Below, one piece after another: positions 1 to 9,652 of a stretch of 64,000 bases of DNA. Positions within the stretch are counted from its first letter, which is position 1. Every line of letters begins with the position of its first letter. Made by a program: the position numbers and the translations under genes. Origin of the DNA: Paenibacillus macquariensis (GTDB lineage Bacteria; Bacillota; Bacilli; Paenibacillales; Paenibacillaceae); NCBI RefSeq assembly GCF_900156375.1, contig NZ_FTNK01000007.1, forward strand, positions 244,612 to 308,611. Direction: 5' to 3'. Under the pieces are notes generated by a model. The model saw only the letters and a list, made by a program, of their open reading frames with translations. It was not told the DNA's origin and made no database searches.

Positions 1-2
1 GC

Positions 3-1211
3 TCGATTTCCCTTACCTCTGTTTTTGAAGGGGTTGGTGCTCATCAAGCTGGTACTTTATCTGATGAAGGTTTGCTAGAACTAGAACAATTTGGTTGTCC
101 TACCTGTGGATCATGTTCCGGTATGTTCACAGCCAACTCCATGAACTGTCTTGCTGAAGGGCTTGGACTTGCTCTACCAGGTAATGGAACCATTCTTGCC
201 GTTGCTGAAGAACGGAAGGATTTCGTTAGACAATCTGCTACACAATTGATGGAATTAATCAAACTTGATATTAAGCCTAGAGATATCGTAACTATGGACG
301 CCCTTGATAATGCATTCGCACTAGATATGGCAATGGGTGGTTCTTCAAATACCGTACTACACACGCTAGCACTAGCACACGAAGCTGGTATTGATTACCC
401 AATTGAACGTATTAATGAAGTAGCCAACCGCGTGCCTCACTTAGCTAAACTTGCTCCTGCTTCAGATTGGCACATCGAAGACCTTCATAATGCAGGTGGC
501 GTAAGTGCTATTATTCATGAACTTCTGAAGAAGCCAGGTGCAATTAACGGAGACTGTATTACGGTATCTTCTAAAACACTACGTGAAAATGTTGAGGGCT
601 GTGAAATCATTGATCAGAATGTTATCCATACTTTAGACAATCCACACTCCGAGCGCGGAGGACTTGCTGTCCTATTCGGAAATATAGCTCCAGGCGGATC
701 TATCATTAAAGTAGGTGCCGTTGATCCTTCAGTAGGTGGCTATCACAAAGGACCAGCTATCTGCTTCGATTCCCAGGATGAAGCACTACACGGTATTACC
801 AATGGTAAAGTAAAAGAAGGACATGTCGTTGTCATTCGCTATGAAGGACCTAAGGGTGGTCCAGGAATGCCAGAAATGCTTGCTCCAACTTCTCAGATTG
901 TCGGTATGGGACTTGGTGCCAAAGTAGGTCTTATCACAGATGGTCGCTTCTCAGGAGCATCTCGTGGAATAAGCATTGGACATATCTCTCCTGAAGCTGC
1001 TGAAGGTGGACCTATTGCTTTCATTGAAGACGGAGATATCATTGAATTAGATCTTAACAATCGTACCATTCAACTAGAAATTGATGATGAAGAATTTGAA
1101 CGCCGTCGTGCGAACTGGAAAGGCTTCGAACCTAAAGTGAAAACAGGACTTCTTGCTCGTTACTCTAAATTGGTAACCAATGCAAGTTCCGGTGCTGTAC
1201 TTAAGATCTAA
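3..1211 (+). CDS. ilvD: Dihydroxy-acid dehydratase, 3' part (5' end outside window)
   Basis: IlvD dehydrates 2,3-dihydroxy-3-methylvalerate and 2,3-dihydroxyisovalerate to the 2-keto acids that precede isoleucine and valine. The reading frame is open from the first bases of the window, so about 402 C-terminal residues are present of the roughly 560 usual for the family. The iron-sulphur region is visible as [19 protein letters not shown], and the C-terminal half carries the typical [12 protein letters not shown] and [14 protein letters not shown] segments. It ends in KI followed by TAA, with a terminator just downstream. A TTG at 72 could be taken for a start, but conserved residues ([15 protein letters not shown]) continue upstream of it, so the gene is truncated only by the window edge. 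ilvE, another branched-chain gene, lies 60 kb away at the other end. Confidence 0.96.
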   Translation, partial: SISLTSVFEGVGAHQAGTLSDEGLLELEQFGCPTCGSCSGMFTANSMNCLAEGLGLALPGNGTILAVAEERKDFVRQSATQLMELIKLDIKPRDIVTMDALDNAFALDMAMGGSSNTVLHTLALAHEAGIDYPIERINEVANRVPHLAKLAPASDWHIEDLHNAGGVSAIIHELLKKPGAINGDCITVSSKTLRENVEGCEIIDQNVIHTLDNPHSERGGLAVLFGNIAPGGSIIKVGAVDPSVGGYHKGPAICFDSQDEALHGITNGKVKEGHVVVIRYEGPKGGPGMPEMLAPTSQIVGMGLGAKVGLITDGRFSGASRGISIGHISPEAAEGGPIAFIEDGDIIELDLNNRTIQLEIDDEEFERRRANWKGFEPKVKTGLLARYSKLVTNASSGAVLKI

Positions 1212-1240
1212 TTCTCAACAATGCACTTTTACTTACATTT

Positions 1241-1325
1241 AACGGATGATACAACTTGCTCTACTAGATTTATCATCCGTCATTTTTCAACAAAAGGGTG
1301 TTCCCCATTGGAGAACACCCTTTAA
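1241..1325. terminator. Two adjacent hairpins between ilvD and the deacetylase gene
   Basis: The first hairpin pairs ACGGATGATA (1242-1251) with TATCATCCGT (1271-1280) and is followed by CATTTTTC, suiting the plus-strand ilvD transcript. The second pairs AAGGGTGTTC with GAACACCCTT (about 1294-1322) and can serve the convergent minus-strand deacetylase gene or both directions. Confidence 0.75.
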
Positions 1326-1393
1326 CTTATTAAACACTTCTCATATGGCAATTGATATTTCTCTCTAGCCATAATACATAGATTCTCGTGTTC

Positions 1394-2749
1394 TTATATT
1401 TTTAAATTCCTATTGTCCACGGATACGACCTGTTGAAATTTTGTCGGATTCGAACAGCGATGAGAACCACTCACTGCATGATGTTCATATAGATGTTCGA
1501 GCGGCATAATAATCATTTTCGGTACCAGTTTACTTGGAGATTCCTTTAGTCGATCCTGTCCTGCAGGGTGAATAATTCTCATTAGAATTTTCAAATATAC
1601 TTGTGTCGATTTCGCAAACCAACCCTCCGGCAAATCCCGAATACTAAATCCGAATTTTTCCGGCCCTCGATTGATCATACTCACACCATAGAGTGCTTTA
1701 GCATCTCTTAATTCATCATTTTCCATTAACTGTTGAGCTAAGATGGGTAGTTCTTTCTCCATCGAGCGAATCATTTGAATAGCTAAGTGTACGGTCGAAC
1801 GTGACTTCACACCTAATTTAAATAATTTCTGATTGTCAAAATGCAATTCGATAATCGCATCTCCCTTTTCTAGCCTTGATCCATTATCCAACGTGAGTGC
1901 TTCCCCTTTATAGGCACGAACCCGGTAATGAAGAAATGGATCTGCTGGGGTAACTGTCTTGAGCTGGAATATGAAATGAAATACCACTTCCCACATTAAC
2001 CAAAGCTTAACTACAGCAAGCTTCCAACGCGATAGTTTAATTTCTGGAGCACTGGCTTGTATCATCTCGTCAATACGAATACTTTGTAAATTACGACGTT
2101 GTGCTTCCTCCAGCACTTGTTCGAGTGCAATTAGCATATGCTTAGGGGCATCAAGATTTGCACCAACGGTTGAACCACAATCATGCAGAAGCATGATTTC
2201 ACCAGGTTTTAGCTTATTTAACATGCGTTTTGCTAATTTGTCGGATCCCATCTTCTCGCGCCAATCACCGAACATAGCTGACCATAATATAATTTTAAAT
2301 TGATTGTGTTTGGAGAAGTCAAATAAGTTCACAATCCCCCACGGTGGACGATAGTAGGATGTTCTTTCCCCCGTTATCGCATAAATGATTTCATCTGTTT
2401 TCTGGATTTGGTTGCGTACCGTTGCTGGACGCATGATCCAATTAGACTTGTGTATGTAGTTATGAATCCCGATAAGATGTCCTTCATCGTACATACGTTG
2501 TATTAACTCTGGATGTTGTTCAGCATTTTTACCTACTACAAAGAAGGTCCCCTTGGCGTTATATCGTTTAAGTATATCAAGTAATTGGGGCGTATAATGT
2601 GGATCAGGCCCATCATCAAAGGTTAGTGCAAACGCGTGTTCACTCTTGCCCTTTCGAAACACTCGAAATCCAAAAATGCGGGTGATCATGCCTGGAATAA
2701 ATGCATAAAAAGAAGAAATATAGAACAACCAAAGCAGCAAAGTCTGCAT
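1394..2749 (-). CDS. Membrane-anchored polysaccharide deacetylase with extra C-terminal domain
   Basis: This 451-residue protein is a NodB-family carbohydrate esterase 4, expected to remove acetyl groups from cell-wall or other polysaccharides outside the membrane. An N-terminal hydrophobic segment (residues about 3-25) is followed by the NodB domain to about residue 230. Its catalytic motifs are visible: TFDDGPD, the metal-binding GIHNYIH, YYRPPWG, ILWSAMFGDW and MLLHDCG. From about residue 265 a second domain of some 150 residues follows, which resembles what I recall of the B. subtilis YkoP protein. That assignment is from memory and less certain. The ATG at 2749 follows a G-rich ribosome site (GGGGGGATGGT). 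The gene stands alone, divergent from the AI-2E-family gene. Confidence 0.88.
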   Translation of the reverse strand: MQTLLLWLFYISSFYAFIPGMITRIFGFRVFRKGKSEHAFALTFDDGPDPHYTPQLLDILKRYNAKGTFFVVGKNAEQHPELIQRMYDEGHLIGIHNYIHKSNWIMRPATVRNQIQKTDEIIYAITGERTSYYRPPWGIVNLFDFSKHNQFKIILWSAMFGDWREKMGSDKLAKRMLNKLKPGEIMLLHDCGSTVGANLDAPKHMLIALEQVLEEAQRRNLQSIRIDEMIQASAPEIKLSRWKLAVVKLWLMWEVVFHFIFQLKTVTPADPFLHYRVRAYKGEALTLDNGSRLEKGDAIIELHFDNQKLFKLGVKSRSTVHLAIQMIRSMEKELPILAQQLMENDELRDAKALYGVSMINRGPEKFGFSIRDLPEGWFAKSTQVYLKILMRIIHPAGQDRLKESPSKLVPKMIIMPLEHLYEHHAVSGSHRCSNPTKFQQVVSVDNRNLKI

Positions 2750-2929
2750 ACCATCCCCCCCACTTTTCTCTGATTGACTTTGTTATGCTTTACATAGCGA
2801 TAGATTTAATCAAAAATCACCATCTATTATTTTATCATATCCTTTGATTATATAGGCGATTTTTTTGATATCATGTACAATGAAATACAGTATGACCTAG
2901 ATTATGGATGAAGGAGATGTTTTTAGACT

Positions 2930-4099
2930 ATGCTTCCACTTTATAAAAAGTATTGGCGAACATTTTTTGATATTGGATTAATAGCATTAACTGTTTTTTT
3001 GACCATGTTTATATTCAGTAAACTTTATCAGTTAGCAACGCCCGTCTTCTTATCCTTTATCATCTTCTTATTGATCGAACCATTTGCTAAGTTTCTTCAC
3101 AAAAGAGGATTAAATAAAGCAATCTCTTCTGCAATTTCTATTTTGTTATTTGTTCTTATCATTCTAGGAGGCATATTAGCAGGTGGCATCATCGTCATTT
3201 CTCAAATCTCACATATGCATGACCAATTACCCTACTATACTAGAGTATTTCAATGGCAATTCACGCAGTCTTTAAATTTCTTACATACGAAAGCAGACTT
3301 ACTCCCCCCTAACCTCACTGAAAAAATGAATGAATATTTCACACTTATAACAAATTCCGCTTCAGATATATTAATTAATTTCCTGAAATATTTATTTTCT
3401 GCCTTCACTTCATTCTCATCTTTCCTCGGTAACTTTGCTATTGCGATCATTCTAGCTTTCTTCTTAAGCACAGAAATTGAAACATGGCGACGCATTGCTA
3501 GTGATAAATCGCCTCAGACGATTAAGAACGCCTATGCATTCCTTAAAAATAGTGTATTCAAGTCCATTGGTTCCTACATCAAGGCGCAGATGATATTGGT
3601 TCTTATTTGTTTCGTAATTTTATATATCGGACTCTTGATATTAGGTACAGGAAATGAGTTAACACTCGCTCTACTCGGCGCTCTACTCGATATTATTCCA
3701 CTCGTCGGAGTCTCTTTCATAATGATTCCATGGATTATCTATCTAGTGATTGTAGGTAATATAGGTCTTGCCATCGGTCTAGGTGTCTTATTTATTGTTA
3801 TCCTAATCACACGTCAATTGCTTGAACCCAAGATTGCAGGTAATTCTATCGGTGTGACATCCGCTTTCTTAATGCTCTCATTTATGATCATTTCATTATC
3901 TCTGTTTGGAGTTGCAGGGTTAATTCTTTCACCTATACTACTTATCTTAATCAAAGAGCTACTCATGCAAGGGTACCTTAAACGTTGGATTAGACTGCCA
4001 CATGAAGAATTCGAGGTTTCTCCCTTTGATATGGATCAACGAGCCGAATCAGACATTGAACCTATCGTAGAAGTAGAAGATAACAAACCCATAATCTGA
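2930..4099 (+). CDS. AI-2E family transporter (multi-pass membrane protein)
   Basis: A 389-residue integral membrane protein of the AI-2E/PerM family, a loosely characterised group that includes autoinducer exporters, Na+/H+ antiporters and the sporulation protein YtvI. Two hydrophobic segments lie near residues 13-60, another near 65-95, then a soluble loop, then a C-terminal bundle of about four or five helices containing GALLDIIPLVGVSFIMIPW and RQLLEPKIAGNSIGVTSAF, the family's best conserved region. The ATG at 2930 follows AAGGAG. The last 64 bases overlap the 3' end of the convergent penicillin-binding protein gene. Substrate cannot be inferred. A second family member, the YrrI counterpart, lies at 16.2 kb. 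Confidence 0.88.
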   Translation: MLPLYKKYWRTFFDIGLIALTVFLTMFIFSKLYQLATPVFLSFIIFLLIEPFAKFLHKRGLNKAISSAISILLFVLIILGGILAGGIIVISQISHMHDQLPYYTRVFQWQFTQSLNFLHTKADLLPPNLTEKMNEYFTLITNSASDILINFLKYLFSAFTSFSSFLGNFAIAIILAFFLSTEIETWRRIASDKSPQTIKNAYAFLKNSVFKSIGSYIKAQMILVLICFVILYIGLLILGTGNELTLALLGALLDIIPLVGVSFIMIPWIIYLVIVGNIGLAIGLGVLFIVILITRQLLEPKIAGNSIGVTSAFLMLSFMIISLSLFGVAGLILSPILLILIKELLMQGYLKRWIRLPHEEFEVSPFDMDQRAESDIEPIVEVEDNKPII

Positions 4100-5847
4100 C
4101 CAAACAATGCTGTTGCTTTGTTCTTTGAATCTGGAGATTCATGTTGAAACAGCACTGCAACAGCATATTTTGGATGATTCACGGGACCATAACCAATAAA
4201 CCATTGGTTATTCTTGGGGTCTCCCTTTAAAAATGTTTGAGCTGTTCCAGATTTACCAGCTAACGGCCAATCAGAACTAGACAAGGATTGACCTGTTCCT
4301 TCAGTAACCACCTTTCTCATCCATAAGGTTAAGAGCTCAGCTGTCTTTGGTTGTATATTACTCAGTGTCCGCGGATAAGTATGAGGAATCAGCTTCTTCA
4401 TCACTTGTCCATTATGATACGAGATACGTTCTAATATTCGAGGTGCTTGAACTTGACCTTTATGGAGAAGGGTAACCACTAAATTAGCCGCTTGTAATGG
4501 CGTCACCGTCACATTCCGTTGTCCTATGCCCGTCTGAGCTCTAACGCCACCATCATATGGAAATGAAGACGGAGCAAACACCACTCCGGCATCCTCATGA
4601 TCCAAAGGTTTCATTAAAGACACCCCCAGAATATCGTGATCCTCCCAGCCTACTCTTCTTCCCAACCCTAACGCTTCAGCTGTTGTCTGAATCTGTCCTG
4701 ATGTAAGCCTCTCTGCTAATGTGGCAAACACAACATTACAGGATTGGGCATATGCTTGTTCAAGCGTTATCGTACCATGCCCTCCTTCTTTCCAACAGGA
4801 TAATCCATACTTCCCATAATGTCCGGTACAATGAAATTTCTCACGGGTTGATGTTACCCCCGCATCTAAAGCTGCCGCGGCAATAACTGTTTTAAAGATA
4901 GAACCCGGCGTCACTGCCTGTAATGCTTTGTTATTCCATTCACCTTGCTCTGGATGGATTTCTTGGGGATTGTAGAAAGGAGCAGACACCATAGCTACGA
5001 CATCTGCATTGTCAGTATCAAGTACAACTACAGAGCCTTGTTTCATACCAGATTGTTTTGTTAGCTTTTCTATTTGCTGTTGAATAGGCCTATCAATTGT
5101 AGTTACGAACCGTAACGGGTAATAGGGATTATCTGGAGCCTTTACTCTTATCCCAGTGCCTGAAATAGGTTTGTTCTTTCCATCTACTGTATAATAAGCA
5201 ATCGTTGGTCCTATCCCCTTTAGAAGCGGTTCTAAGGTCTTTTCTAGACCTCCACCTCCCTGTTTCATTTGCACTCCACTGTTTGTATGATTTAACTCTT
5301 CAGGCAGCTGTGTCAAATAACCTAACCATTGATTTCCTGCGAGATTGTCATTGTATCTTTTATTGTAAGGCAATACTTTTATTCCACTCACATCCAAGCT
5401 TGTAATGAGCTTAGCCTGAGTATCATTTAAAGATAAGGGATCTCCTCCTTTATGGATATGCCAGACCAAAGGCTCACGCAGATTACCCCATATTTTATAA
5501 AAATAGTCCGGGCTGACGCCTAAAACTTCTGCAATCTTGTCTATATTGGAATCCATCATCCCACTCTGAGGCGTCCTTCTATCCATTGGAAATAATACAA
5601 CAGCTGGAATCGTCTCATCGGTTAACGACGCACCATATCGGTCATAGAATCTTCCTCTCCCTGAATCGAGCATGATTGCCCGTTCCCTTTGTAGCATCGA
5701 CATCGCTTGGAGCGTATGCCTACTTTCAGGCAATAACGTAACTCTCATCAGAAATTGGATGTATGCTAATCGAATGAATAGGATAAACATGACTCCCGTT
5801 AAAAACATTAAACAATAAAAAATACGTTTTTTTTGCTTCAGTATCAT
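4036..5847 (-). CDS. Class B penicillin-binding protein (peptidoglycan transpeptidase)
   Basis: This 603-residue protein cross-links peptidoglycan stem peptides on the outer face of the membrane. A single membrane anchor spans residues about 9-33, a dimerisation domain follows to about 235, and the transpeptidase domain fills the rest. All three active-site motifs are present: SIFK with the catalytic serine at 316, SCN at 369-371 and KSGT at 532-535. No PASTA domains follow, unlike SpoVD or PBP2x. Length and architecture resemble B. subtilis PbpI/PBP4b, which is made in the sporulating mother cell, but the assignment to that subgroup is inference. It is a single gene with its 3' end overlapping the convergent AI-2E gene by 64 bases. 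Confidence 0.93.
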   Translation of the reverse strand: MILKQKKRIFYCLMFLTGVMFILFIRLAYIQFLMRVTLLPESRHTLQAMSMLQRERAIMLDSGRGRFYDRYGASLTDETIPAVVLFPMDRRTPQSGMMDSNIDKIAEVLGVSPDYFYKIWGNLREPLVWHIHKGGDPLSLNDTQAKLITSLDVSGIKVLPYNKRYNDNLAGNQWLGYLTQLPEELNHTNSGVQMKQGGGGLEKTLEPLLKGIGPTIAYYTVDGKNKPISGTGIRVKAPDNPYYPLRFVTTIDRPIQQQIEKLTKQSGMKQGSVVVLDTDNADVVAMVSAPFYNPQEIHPEQGEWNNKALQAVTPGSIFKTVIAAAALDAGVTSTREKFHCTGHYGKYGLSCWKEGGHGTITLEQAYAQSCNVVFATLAERLTSGQIQTTAEALGLGRRVGWEDHDILGVSLMKPLDHEDAGVVFAPSSFPYDGGVRAQTGIGQRNVTVTPLQAANLVVTLLHKGQVQAPRILERISYHNGQVMKKLIPHTYPRTLSNIQPKTAELLTLWMRKVVTEGTGQSLSSSDWPLAGKSGTAQTFLKGDPKNNQWFIGYGPVNHPKYAVAVLFQHESPDSKNKATALFGQIMGLLSSTSTIGSMSDSAR

Positions 5848-5904
5848 ATATTATTCCTCTTCTAACTTTTTTACCTAGTATGTCCTCTTTAGCACTTATA
5901 CAGC

Positions 5905-5954
5905 CAAAAAAGAAGGATTCTCACAGCCATTTGCATGGCATTCGAGAATCCTTC
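5905..5954 (-). terminator. Rho-independent terminator of the chemotaxis receptor gene
   Basis: An 11-bp perfect inverted repeat, GAAGGATTCTC (5912-5922) with GAGAATCCTTC (5944-5954), is followed on the minus strand by a run of T (complement of 5905-5911). It lies 14 bases after the stop codon of the receptor gene. Confidence 0.9.
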
Positions 5955-5967
5955 ATCAAATCATTTA

Positions 5968-8124
5968 TCACACGGTGAATCGAGATAATGCAGCTTTCAA
6001 TTCGGTAGATACATTCTCCAGTTTTCCAGATAATTGTACCAATTGATTACCAATGCTTTGTTGTTCATTACTGAGGGAAGCGACTTCTTCCGATGTTGCA
6101 GAAGACTCTTCAGCTACAGCACTAACGTTTGCCATCGCTTCTGACAAAGTCGATTGTGACTGATTCAACCCTTCAATTGACGATGTTACCGAATCTAAGC
6201 GCTGAATATATTCACCCATTTGTCCTTGAACTGAGACGAAAATATCGTTTGTTTCCTTCACAGCTGTCATTTGATGCTGGAACAGTGGATAGGCTTCAGT
6301 AAGAGCACTTACCGTCTCATTCATTTCACTCATGATTCGTTCAGTGATTTCGCCTACCATCTCTATGGACTGTCTAGATTGATCGGCCAATTGTCGGATT
6401 TCATCTGCTATCACCATAAATCCTTTACCAGCCGCACCTGCACGAGCTGCCTCAATGGTTGCATTCAATGATAAGATATTAGTCTGCTTCGTAATATTCT
6501 GCAACACTTCAAGTACTTTTCCAACAGACATCGTCGTTTCTTTCAGACCATCTACTTTGGTCATTAAGGCACGCGTCATATCCTCTGTCTGATGGGTTTT
6601 ATCTAATAAATCACTCAATTTATGTGTGCCTAACTCACTGGAATTCTCAACTTCTCGAGCTGCTTTTCCCATCTCAACATTACTACTTATGACCACTTGC
6701 ATTTGTAGTGCAATATGATCTGTAAGTTCATTACCTTTCTCTGCTTCTGTCGCAAGACTACTTGCTCCATTCGCGATTTCTTCCGTTGCAACAGCGATTT
6801 CGCGAGCTGATAAAGCCGTTTTATTCGATGCATCTGATAATTCACTAGCCGTATCAAGTACTTCTTGCGCTGTATTGTTGGTCTGGTTCACTAATAGTGT
6901 AATTTGCTCCATCATCGTATTAAAGCTTCCTGATAGTTGTCCGATTTCATCTCTGGAACGATGTTGAGATCGAACTTTAAGATTCCCCTTCGAGCCTTCA
7001 ATCAAGAGATTTCTTAAATTGATAAGTGGACGAGCAATCATACGAACCATCAATATTCCAATCAGAATCGCGATGACTGCAACGGCGATTGCAGACCATA
7101 TCGTAAAGCTCAGAATACCTTGAGCACTCCTCACCAATTCTGAGGTTGGGATAGTTCCTACCAGTTTCCAACCTGCTGTTTTAAGCGTGCTATACACCGC
7201 TAGAACATCTTTACCACTCTCATCTTTAGTTCTCAGATCACCTGAATCTTCTTTCTCATCGAATTTAAATGTTAATTTTGTCTTAGCGCCAGCCTTCTCA
7301 TCCGCACTAGAAGCAACAATCTGACCTTCATTCGTATGGAGCTCTAACTTGCTACCGCTCCCCAAGTCAATGCCCTTCAGCTGATCTCTCAGTAATTCGG
7401 GTTTCAATTCAATGATGATCACAAATGGCTTGCTCGCACCAGACATGGTTTTGAGAGAACGTACCACTTTAAACGTTTCCTCGCTATTATTTCCAGACTC
7501 TATTGGAAGCCATGTGGATTTGTTCTTATCCTTTAATGATTCAAACCAAGGTTCAGAACGAACTGTATCTACATTTGTTGCTATCGTCCCTCTTGTCATT
7601 GGCTTCATATTTGAATCCGGCGGAATAATGACTATTCCTCTAATTGTTTCGTTAGCATTGATTTGAGCACTCAATTTTTCGGTAATTTTCTTATTTGTCA
7701 TAAACAGATCATATTCTGTTAGTCCCTGTTGAGTTAATTGCGACATACTACTCTGCATATCCGTATCAAAGAATAATTGAAGCACAATGTCTTCATATTG
7801 TCCCAAAATAATGTCTAGTTTCTCGGATGTTTGAATGATCGTCTGCCGGTTGGCATTTGCTGCCGTGTCCTCAATCGTACTCTTGGCCTTTTTGTATGAC
7901 ATAACTCCAACTAGCAACACGAATGCCACAATGGCTATGAAAAAGATTAAAAATAACTTAACCCCTACAGAATGTGCTGGATTAAATTTTCTCCAAGTTA
8001 ATTCTTTAGGGGAATTTGATTCTGTTGAACTTTTATCTTTCCCTTTAACAAAACTCCCAAATTGTTTAATCTTAGTTTTCGCTTGCTGTTCTTGGCCTTT
8101 TTTGTTATTGCGATCTGTTCCCAT
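5968..8124 (-). CDS. Methyl-accepting chemotaxis protein with extracellular Cache-type sensor
   Basis: A 718-residue chemoreceptor that would pass ligand signals to CheA/CheW. Order of parts: a polar cytoplasmic N-terminal stretch of about 50 residues, transmembrane helix 1 (about 53-75), an extracellular double-Cache-like sensor (about 80-345), transmembrane helix 2 (about 350-375), HAMP (about 376-430), and the long signalling coiled coil. The hairpin tip is recognised by [20 protein letters not shown] and [15 protein letters not shown]. No C-terminal pentapeptide for CheR tethering is seen; the protein ends in LSRFTV. The ATG at 8124 is preceded by a weak ribosome site (GGCAGGTG). It is monocistronic, with a strong terminator after it and a possible catabolite-control site upstream. 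The ligand is unknown. Confidence 0.95.
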   Translation of the reverse strand: MGTDRNNKKGQEQQAKTKIKQFGSFVKGKDKSSTESNSPKELTWRKFNPAHSVGVKLFLIFFIAIVAFVLLVGVMSYKKAKSTIEDTAANANRQTIIQTSEKLDIILGQYEDIVLQLFFDTDMQSSMSQLTQQGLTEYDLFMTNKKITEKLSAQINANETIRGIVIIPPDSNMKPMTRGTIATNVDTVRSEPWFESLKDKNKSTWLPIESGNNSEETFKVVRSLKTMSGASKPFVIIIELKPELLRDQLKGIDLGSGSKLELHTNEGQIVASSADEKAGAKTKLTFKFDEKEDSGDLRTKDESGKDVLAVYSTLKTAGWKLVGTIPTSELVRSAQGILSFTIWSAIAVAVIAILIGILMVRMIARPLINLRNLLIEGSKGNLKVRSQHRSRDEIGQLSGSFNTMMEQITLLVNQTNNTAQEVLDTASELSDASNKTALSAREIAVATEEIANGASSLATEAEKGNELTDHIALQMQVVISSNVEMGKAAREVENSSELGTHKLSDLLDKTHQTEDMTRALMTKVDGLKETTMSVGKVLEVLQNITKQTNILSLNATIEAARAGAAGKGFMVIADEIRQLADQSRQSIEMVGEITERIMSEMNETVSALTEAYPLFQHQMTAVKETNDIFVSVQGQMGEYIQRLDSVTSSIEGLNQSQSTLSEAMANVSAVAEESSATSEEVASLSNEQQSIGNQLVQLSGKLENVSTELKAALSRFTV

Positions 8125-8162
8125 AAATATTCACCTGCCAGTATGTAGTGCATGACGTATCC

Positions 8163-8176
8163 TGAAAGCGATTACG
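8163..8176. promoter_or_regulatory. Possible cre (catabolite-responsive element) upstream of the receptor gene
   Basis: TGAAAGCGATTACG matches the CcpA site consensus TGWAANCGNTNWCA at all fixed positions except the last. It lies about 40 bases upstream of the receptor start codon. One such match can arise by chance, so this is a candidate only. Confidence 0.35.
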
Positions 8177-8251
8177 TTATGTTACATGTTAATATTCGAC
8201 AATTTAACTTAATAATCCTTTTAAATAATAAAAAAATTTACGTTAATTGTA

Positions 8252-8301
8252 CAAAAAAATAGTAGAGTCTTTCGTCCATTTGGACAAAGAGGCTCTACTA
8301 T
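8252..8301 (-). terminator. Terminator at the end of the alaS-to-trhP2 gene run
   Basis: An imperfect hairpin pairs ATAGTAGAGTCTTT with AAAGAGGCTCTACTAT across about 8258-8301 and is followed on the minus strand by seven T residues. It closes the long operon that ends with the second U32 peptidase-family gene. Confidence 0.88.
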
Positions 8302-8325
8302 CGATTTATTAAGTGAGTTACATAC

Positions 8326-9624
8326 TTATTTTCTCTTACAACGCATCATATCAAAATAACGTACAGGTTGATCAACCTTAATAACAACGCGTTGCATCGC
8401 ATGCCGAGCTGCATCCAACACGTTACCCTTCTCATCCCAAATCGTTTCTACACGTTGCTTGAAAAAAGTTCCTCCCGGTCCAAAGAACTCTATCTCTTGT
8501 CCAGGTTTAAAGTGATTACGCTGTTGAATGAGTGCTTTACCATCTTCTGCATTGTATTCTAATACTAATCCTGCAAAATCGTACGGCGTGGCTTTTTCTT
8601 CAGGTTCGTAGATGTGATCTTCATGATCAGGTGTATCATAGAAAAACCCAGTATTTACAGGTCGATTTGCTGCTTTATTTATCTCCTCAACCCATTCAGG
8701 CTTCAGTACATAATTGTCTGGATCTGCCATATAGGAATCGATCGCTTGACGATAAGCATTAACGACCGTAGCTACATAATGCAGTGATTTCATACGTCCT
8801 TCAATCTTGAAGCTGTCAATTCCCACTTCAATAAGTTCAGGAATACTTTCTAACATACATAAATCTTTCGATCCCATGGTGAATGCATTATCTTCTGGTT
8901 GAAACAATGCATGCGGTGTATTCTGCGCCTCTTCTTCGGAGACCCATACGTCATTGGAAGGTGCCTCTTCAAATAGATCATAACTCCATCGACAAGATTG
9001 GCAGCAGCCTCCGCGATTAGAATCTCGGTCTGTGAAATGATTAGAAAGTACACAACGACCGGAATACGAGGAACACATCGCACCATGAACAAATGCTTCG
9101 ATCTCGATATCCACATGTTTCTTAATTTCAGCTATTTCTTGAAAGCTAACTTCGCGTCCTAATACCACACGTGGCAAACCCTCTTCTTTCCAAAATTTCA
9201 CCGATTGCCAATTCATCGTGGATTGCTGCGTACTTAAATGTACTTCTATCTCAGGAACAGCCCGCTGTGCGATTTCAATAATCGCAGGATCTGCTGTAAT
9301 AATAGCTGCAATACCAACTTCATGAAGATTACGCAAATAGGCTTCAATACCCTCTAAATCTTCATTATGTGCATAAATATTAGTTGCGACAAACACCTTA
9401 GCTCCATACTTCTGCGCAAACTCAACGCCTTCACGCATCTCTTCAAAGCTGAAATTGTCCGCGTTAGAACGAAGACCATACACCTGTCCACCAATATAGA
9501 CTGCATCAGCACCATAATGTATCGCGAATTTCAATTTCTCTAAGTTACCTGCTGGAGCCAGAAGTTCGGGTTTGTCTAGACGATATCGCTTACCCGTATA
9601 CTTAGGTTGAGACATGACTTCCAT
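8326..9624 (-). CDS. trhP2: U32 peptidase-family tRNA hydroxylation protein, TrhP2/YrrO type
   Basis: This protein of about 432 residues belongs to the U32 family, whose members are mostly RNA or quinone hydroxylation enzymes rather than proteases. With its neighbour it corresponds to B. subtilis YrrO/YrrN, which hydroxylate the wobble uridine of several tRNAs. The TIM-barrel start (KPELLAPAGNLEKLKFAIHY) and the four-cysteine centre are visible: GAMCSSYSGRC and GGCCQSCRW. An upstream in-frame ATG at 9684 lies inside the preceding gene. The ATG at 9624 is preferred because GGTGAGGTGG sits about eight bases before it; another ATG at 9615 is possible. It follows trhP1 with a gap of 28 bases and is last in its operon. 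Confidence 0.9.
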   Translation of the reverse strand: MEVMSQPKYTGKRYRLDKPELLAPAGNLEKLKFAIHYGADAVYIGGQVYGLRSNADNFSFEEMREGVEFAQKYGAKVFVATNIYAHNEDLEGIEAYLRNLHEVGIAAIITADPAIIEIAQRAVPEIEVHLSTQQSTMNWQSVKFWKEEGLPRVVLGREVSFQEIAEIKKHVDIEIEAFVHGAMCSSYSGRCVLSNHFTDRDSNRGGCCQSCRWSYDLFEEAPSNDVWVSEEEAQNTPHALFQPEDNAFTMGSKDLCMLESIPELIEVGIDSFKIEGRMKSLHYVATVVNAYRQAIDSYMADPDNYVLKPEWVEEINKAANRPVNTGFFYDTPDHEDHIYEPEEKATPYDFAGLVLEYNAEDGKALIQQRNHFKPGQEIEFFGPGGTFFKQRVETIWDEKGNVLDAARHAMQRVVIKVDQPVRYFDMMRCKRK

Positions 9625-9652
9625 TTTTCGTTCCACCTCACCATATCTATAA

